Assembly: GCA_964245495.1 (NCBI GenBank) | Contig: CAXTNC010000189.1 | Coordinates: 1 to 5,987, forward strand | Source of the DNA: LMUY01 sp964245495 | GTDB taxonomy: Bacteria > Pseudomonadota > Alphaproteobacteria > Acetobacterales > Acetobacteraceae | Length of the DNA: 5,987 nucleotides | Reading direction: 5' to 3' | Translations under genes and position numbers: made by a program | In this document: positions 4,801-5,987 of the stretch, piece after piece | Numbering within the stretch: position 1 is the first letter of the stretch | Layout: every line of letters starts with the position of its first letter | Notes under the pieces: generated by a model | The model's input: only the letters and a program-made list of their open reading frames with translations | Databases searched by the model: none | What the model was told of the DNA's origin: nothing

Positions 4801-5964
4801 ATGGCTGTCCGCCAGCTCTGGCTGCACGGGCTGGCGCTGCTGCTGGTGCTGGCGGCCTGCACCGTGCGGGACCGGCTTGCCGCGCCGGCCGGGTGCCCAG
4901 CCGACTTGCAAGGCGGATTGCAGGCGTGCCTGGACGGGCTGCGGCCTGGCGCGACGCTGGCCCTGCCGCCGGGCCGCATCGTGCTGACGCAGCCGCTGGT
5001 GATCCGCCGCCGGGTCACGCTGCGGACGGCGGGGCGCAGCGCGCCGTGCGGGCTGGACGGGGCGGGGTGCGCGGTGCTGGCGCTGCGGATGGCGGGTCCG
5101 GCACCCAGCCAGCGCGCCGTCACCGTGGCGGGCGCGGGCAGCGTGCTGGACCACCTGGTCATCGAGGGCGGCAAGGCCGACCCGGCGCGCGACGACGCCG
5201 CGGCCTGCCGCGGGCCGGGCCGTCCCACCATGGGCGCGCTGGCCATCACCGCGCCCGGCGTCACCATTTCGGACAGCGTGGTGCGGGACGCCGCGTGCTA
5301 CAGCGCCATGGTGGCCGACCCCGGCGCCACGGGGCTGCGCTTCGTCGGCAACGCGGTGCTGTCCAACGGCACGCACGACCGCGCCGCCCTGTGGGCCGAC
5401 GGGCTGACGGTGATCGACGGGGTGGACGACGTGATCCGCGGCAACTTGTTCCGCGACAACACGGACGTGCAGTTGGTGCTGGGCGGCTGCCTGCGCTGCA
5501 CGGTGGCGGACAACCGCCTGGAGGTGTCGGACACGCCGGCCGCCGCCTCGTTCGCCGGCCTGCTGGTGCATGGCTGGCCGAGCAGCAGCGGCGACTACGC
5601 CGGCACGGCCATCACCGGCAACGCGGTGGATTGCGGCCCCGGCCGGCGCTGCGGCTTCGGCATCGGGGTGGGCGGGCGCGCCTGGTACGCCTCGCCGATG
5701 TCCGGCGGGCTGATTGCAGGCAACACGGTGGCGCGGGCGCAGGTCGGCATCAACGTGGACGACGCGACCGGGCCGGTGGCCATGCGGGACAACGCCGTGA
5801 CGGAGTCGGGCGGCCCCGTGCGGTCGCACTGCGGGCTGTGGTTCGCGGGCGCCGTGAACGTGAGCGCAGCATCCCGCCGCTTCGTGGACGCGACGGCGGG
5901 GGTGGCGATGCCGGCGGAAGGGGTGACGGACCGCGATTTCGCCGGGTGCTTGCCGGGAACGTGA
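4801..5964 (+). CDS. Predicted lipoprotein with right-handed parallel beta-helix repeats
   Basis: A 387-residue exported protein of unknown role. It opens with a short signal (R4, hydrophobic 11-19) and a lipobox L17-A-A-C20, so C20 is probably lipidated and the protein membrane-anchored outside the cytoplasm; cleavage by signal peptidase I is the alternative. From about residue 105 it shows beta-helix coils: a [GD]N-x-hydrophobic motif recurs with Asn at 184, 215, 238, 274, 308 and 331 (spacing 23-36), as in NosD-like and pectate-lyase-like folds. Besides C20 there are 12 cysteines falling into nearby pairs (32/43, 83/90, 136/166, 230/233, 278/284, 344/383), which suggests disulfides and an oxidising compartment. 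Related folds bind or cleave polysaccharides, but no catalytic motif is recognised. The ATG follows the ppa TAA after three bases with no ribosome site; the in-frame TAA excludes an earlier start, so translation is probably coupled to ppa. A functional link to ppa is not implied. Confidence 0.8.
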   Translation: MAVRQLWLHGLALLLVLAACTVRDRLAAPAGCPADLQGGLQACLDGLRPGATLALPPGRIVLTQPLVIRRRVTLRTAGRSAPCGLDGAGCAVLALRMAGPAPSQRAVTVAGAGSVLDHLVIEGGKADPARDDAAACRGPGRPTMGALAITAPGVTISDSVVRDAACYSAMVADPGATGLRFVGNAVLSNGTHDRAALWADGLTVIDGVDDVIRGNLFRDNTDVQLVLGGCLRCTVADNRLEVSDTPAAASFAGLLVHGWPSSSGDYAGTAITGNAVDCGPGRRCGFGIGVGGRAWYASPMSGGLIAGNTVARAQVGINVDDATGPVAMRDNAVTESGGPVRSHCGLWFAGAVNVSAASRRFVDATAGVAMPAEGVTDRDFAGCLPGT

Positions 5965-5980
5965 GGTCGCGGACCCTCAC
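5961..5980 (+). terminator. Short hairpin over the lipoprotein stop codon
   Basis: GTGAGG (5961-5966) and CCTCAC (5975-5980) can pair around an 8-base loop; the arm contains the TGA stop. No T-tract follows in the seven remaining bases, so it may be a partial view of a longer inverted repeat or no terminator at all. The bases after the stop (5965-5987) hold no other feature that I see. Confidence 0.25.
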
Positions 5981-5987
5981 CCGCTGT

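Noticed and set aside
4153..5829. A 558-codon minus-strand frame antisense to the lipoprotein gene, ppa and part of the tRNA
   Set aside because: It crosses three supported features and encodes a His/Arg/Ala/Gly-rich sequence with no domain, so it is not a gene.
1..5987. CRISPR array, insertion sequence, phage or toxin-antitoxin module
   Set aside because: I saw no regularly spaced repeats, transposase, integrase, or small paired genes; nearly all bases are accounted for by conserved metabolic genes and a tRNA.

Overview
This is a G+C-rich window (about two thirds or more by eye) of ordinary, densely packed bacterial chromosome. The protein families, a tRNA gene with no encoded CCA, and very short gene spacing suggest an alphaproteobacterium, perhaps of the Acetobacteraceae. 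The lineage is inferred from style and not shown by any marker gene.

Left half (1-3040, minus strand): three genes read leftwards as a tight unit. First is a PoxB-like thiamine-diphosphate enzyme (1253-3040). It is followed 3 bp later by an enolase-superfamily enzyme of the mandelate racemase subgroup (149-1249). Last comes the N-terminus of an unidentified membrane or exported protein that runs off the left edge (1-137). A 155-bp intergenic region (3041-3195) separates this unit from a divergent gene for an SMP-30/gluconolactonase-type lactonase (3196-4092, plus strand). A lactonase opposite an acid-sugar-dehydratase-type enzyme is the usual layout of a non-phosphorylative sugar-acid pathway (lactone to aldonate to 2-keto-3-deoxy acid). 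The ThDP enzyme would act on a 2-keto acid, most simply pyruvate. The substrate cannot be read from the sequence.

Right half (4093-5987): a minus-strand tRNA gene with anticodon CAU, best read as the lysidine-type tRNA-Ile2, lies 9 bp beyond the lactonase stop and converges on it. After a 97-bp spacer carrying a plausible plus-strand promoter comes ppa, a family I inorganic pyrophosphatase with its active-site residues intact (4273-4797). Three bp later, in the same frame, begins a predicted lipoprotein with right-handed beta-helix repeats and twelve cysteines that fall into six sequential pairs (4801-5964). A short hairpin spans its stop codon.

I found no CRISPR array, insertion sequence, toxin-antitoxin pair or phage gene. 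The least explained items are the beta-helix lipoprotein coupled to ppa, the substrate of the lactonase/dehydratase/ThDP cluster, and the tRNA 3' end facing that cluster. No previously undescribed system is demonstrated here.
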